From Cytospora piceicola (Eukaryota; Ascomycota; Sordariomycetes; Diaporthales; Cytosporaceae), in the NCBI GenBank assembly GCA_023375675.1, contig JALQBC010000013.1:620001-684000 (forward strand): a stretch of DNA of 64,000 bases, in the 5' to 3' direction. Position numbers and translations under genes: made by a program. Each line of letters opens with the position of its first letter. The first letter of the stretch is position 1. The notes under the pieces were generated by a model. That model worked only from the letters and a program-made list of their open reading frames with translations, ran no database searches and was not told the DNA's origin. This document shows positions 63,130 through 64,000 of this stretch, one piece after another.

Positions 63130-63840
63130 GTATTAATCCAATTCTCCTTATCCAATAGCTCCCTCCAAAGGTCTCCGCGAGGCTGGAGAAACATGGTGTC
63201 CCACGATGGTTCTATCCTCCAACTTGAACACGAGGGGTCCTGGATACGCCAGTTCGAGAGAGTCCCGGTAAACAGTCGGAGCGCCTCATTGAATACAGCG
63301 CGCAGGTAAGTCCATGTACTGAGCCGCGGCCCTGTTCGACCGCTCTCCCGGAGGCAAAAGCGTCTCGCACCTCGGACGCCACGCTTGTAGACAACGGGAT
63401 ACCGTGAAAGGTAGAAGAAGACAGCTGACATAGTCGTTTCTGTGGTGCCCCCCCCCCTTGGCAAAATGTGTCAGTATATCATCCCACTCGAGTGCTTAGC
63501 AGAAGGGGCCCAGAGATTTGCGTACCTGCCCCAACGATCAAGTTTTGCCTTGAGGAGACAGTTGTTCAGATATTTAGGCGTAGAAATCATGATTGGCATC
63601 CTTGGGGAGCGCCATCCGAGTTCTGATCGTAGTAAGTACGGAGTGACTCTTAGAGATTCTCCTTGTCATTCTTGTAATTTCGAGGTGATATGAAGCCGAC
63701 AAGGGAGCTGACGATATGGAGGTCTGACCATGATATGTACGCACTGATCTCTGGCCGGCTCATTGAACATATTGGGTCGTTCAGTACCCATCCGTGCAGC
63801 AAACATTGAACATAGAGCTTGAGTGGATAGGTCACCTACC
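63130..63840 (-). pseudogene. frameshifted cytochrome P450 relic
   Basis: Minus-strand fragments of a fungal P450 in order. Helix I appears as GGTTETTMSAVFFYLSRYP (about 63455-63395). Its continuation VASEVRDAFASGRAVEQGRG is in another frame (about 63390-63325), then the original frame resumes with LSTWTYLRAVFNEALRL (about 63320-63272), which carries the helix K ExxR motif (EALR). The two shifts compensate each other. A G10 run sits just before helix I, and the upstream piece DDILTHFAKG is in yet another frame, preceded by a TAA. A weaker N-terminal-like piece (DPICSMSRPEISAY) lies near 63750-63790. No PERF or heme-cysteine motif follows, so the 3' part is lost. The wording resembles the group with YLRAC(I)xEALRM.PPVPGTLWRE. 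It cannot be a working enzyme. Confidence 0.6.
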
Positions 63841-64000
63841 ATGGAACGCCGTCACCGTCCTGAAGGCAAGATGATTTAGGGCTAACCGGGCTCAAACACC
63901 TCTGTGCTGCTGCAAGTCATAATTACTTCGCAGAAGGTCCTGGAAAGTCCCGAGTAACTTGAAGACTCCTCTCCGAAAAACGTAAATTCGCAACCTCTTA

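Overview
This window is nuclear DNA from a filamentous ascomycete (Pezizomycotina, most likely Sordariomycetes; genus not determinable). The evidence is short GT..AG introns (mostly 50-180 nt) with CTAAC/CTGAC-like branch points, monocistronic genes on both strands, several genes with GC-rich third codon positions, and fungal families such as PalH, Tea4, Atg1, Gpi10 and an Hmt1-type ABC transporter. No tRNA, rRNA, CRISPR array, operon or intact transposon was seen.

Layout. Positions 1-6.3 kb are mostly non-coding, apart from a possible 3' gene end at the left edge. An Hmt1-like vacuolar ABC half-transporter (+) lies at 6.3-9.4 kb, a ceramide synthase (-) at 11.4-13.0 kb and the ambient-pH sensor PalH (-) at 14.7-17.1 kb. 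A gene-poor stretch follows to 22.7 kb. Then come the Tea4/Bud14-type polarity protein (+, 22.7-26.3 kb), a small unrecognised gene (+, 28.2-29.1 kb) and the AAA ATPase Cdc48 (-, 30.6-33.3 kb). A second gene-poor stretch (33.3-39.4 kb) holds a degraded coding relic near 34.2-34.85 kb. Next are a RhoGAP (+, 39.4-42.1 kb), an MFS anion:cation symporter (+, 43.9-45.9 kb) converging on GPI mannosyltransferase 3 (-, 46.1-48.1 kb), and ornithine aminotransferase (+, 49.1-50.7 kb). A third gene-poor stretch (50.7-57.2 kb) precedes the autophagy kinase Atg1 (+, 57.2-60.3 kb) and an isocitrate lyase/PEP mutase family enzyme (-, 61.2-62.2 kb). The right end carries a frameshifted cytochrome P450 relic (-).

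The genes do not form a metabolic cluster. They are housekeeping or cell-biology genes: sphingolipid and GPI-anchor synthesis, pH signalling, polarity and Rho control, proteostasis, autophagy, amino-acid catabolism and transport. I found no convincing new multi-gene system. The strongest unexplained signals are a family of short palindromes (TACCTAGGTA and TACTTAAGTA) scattered through intergenic DNA and absent from coding sequence, a perfect 20-bp hairpin at 3157-3200, two adjacent tandem arrays whose units contain reverse-complementary 8-mers (43445-43587), and gene relics with compensating frameshifts. All exon boundaries were read by eye from splice signals and reading phase; none is supported by transcripts.
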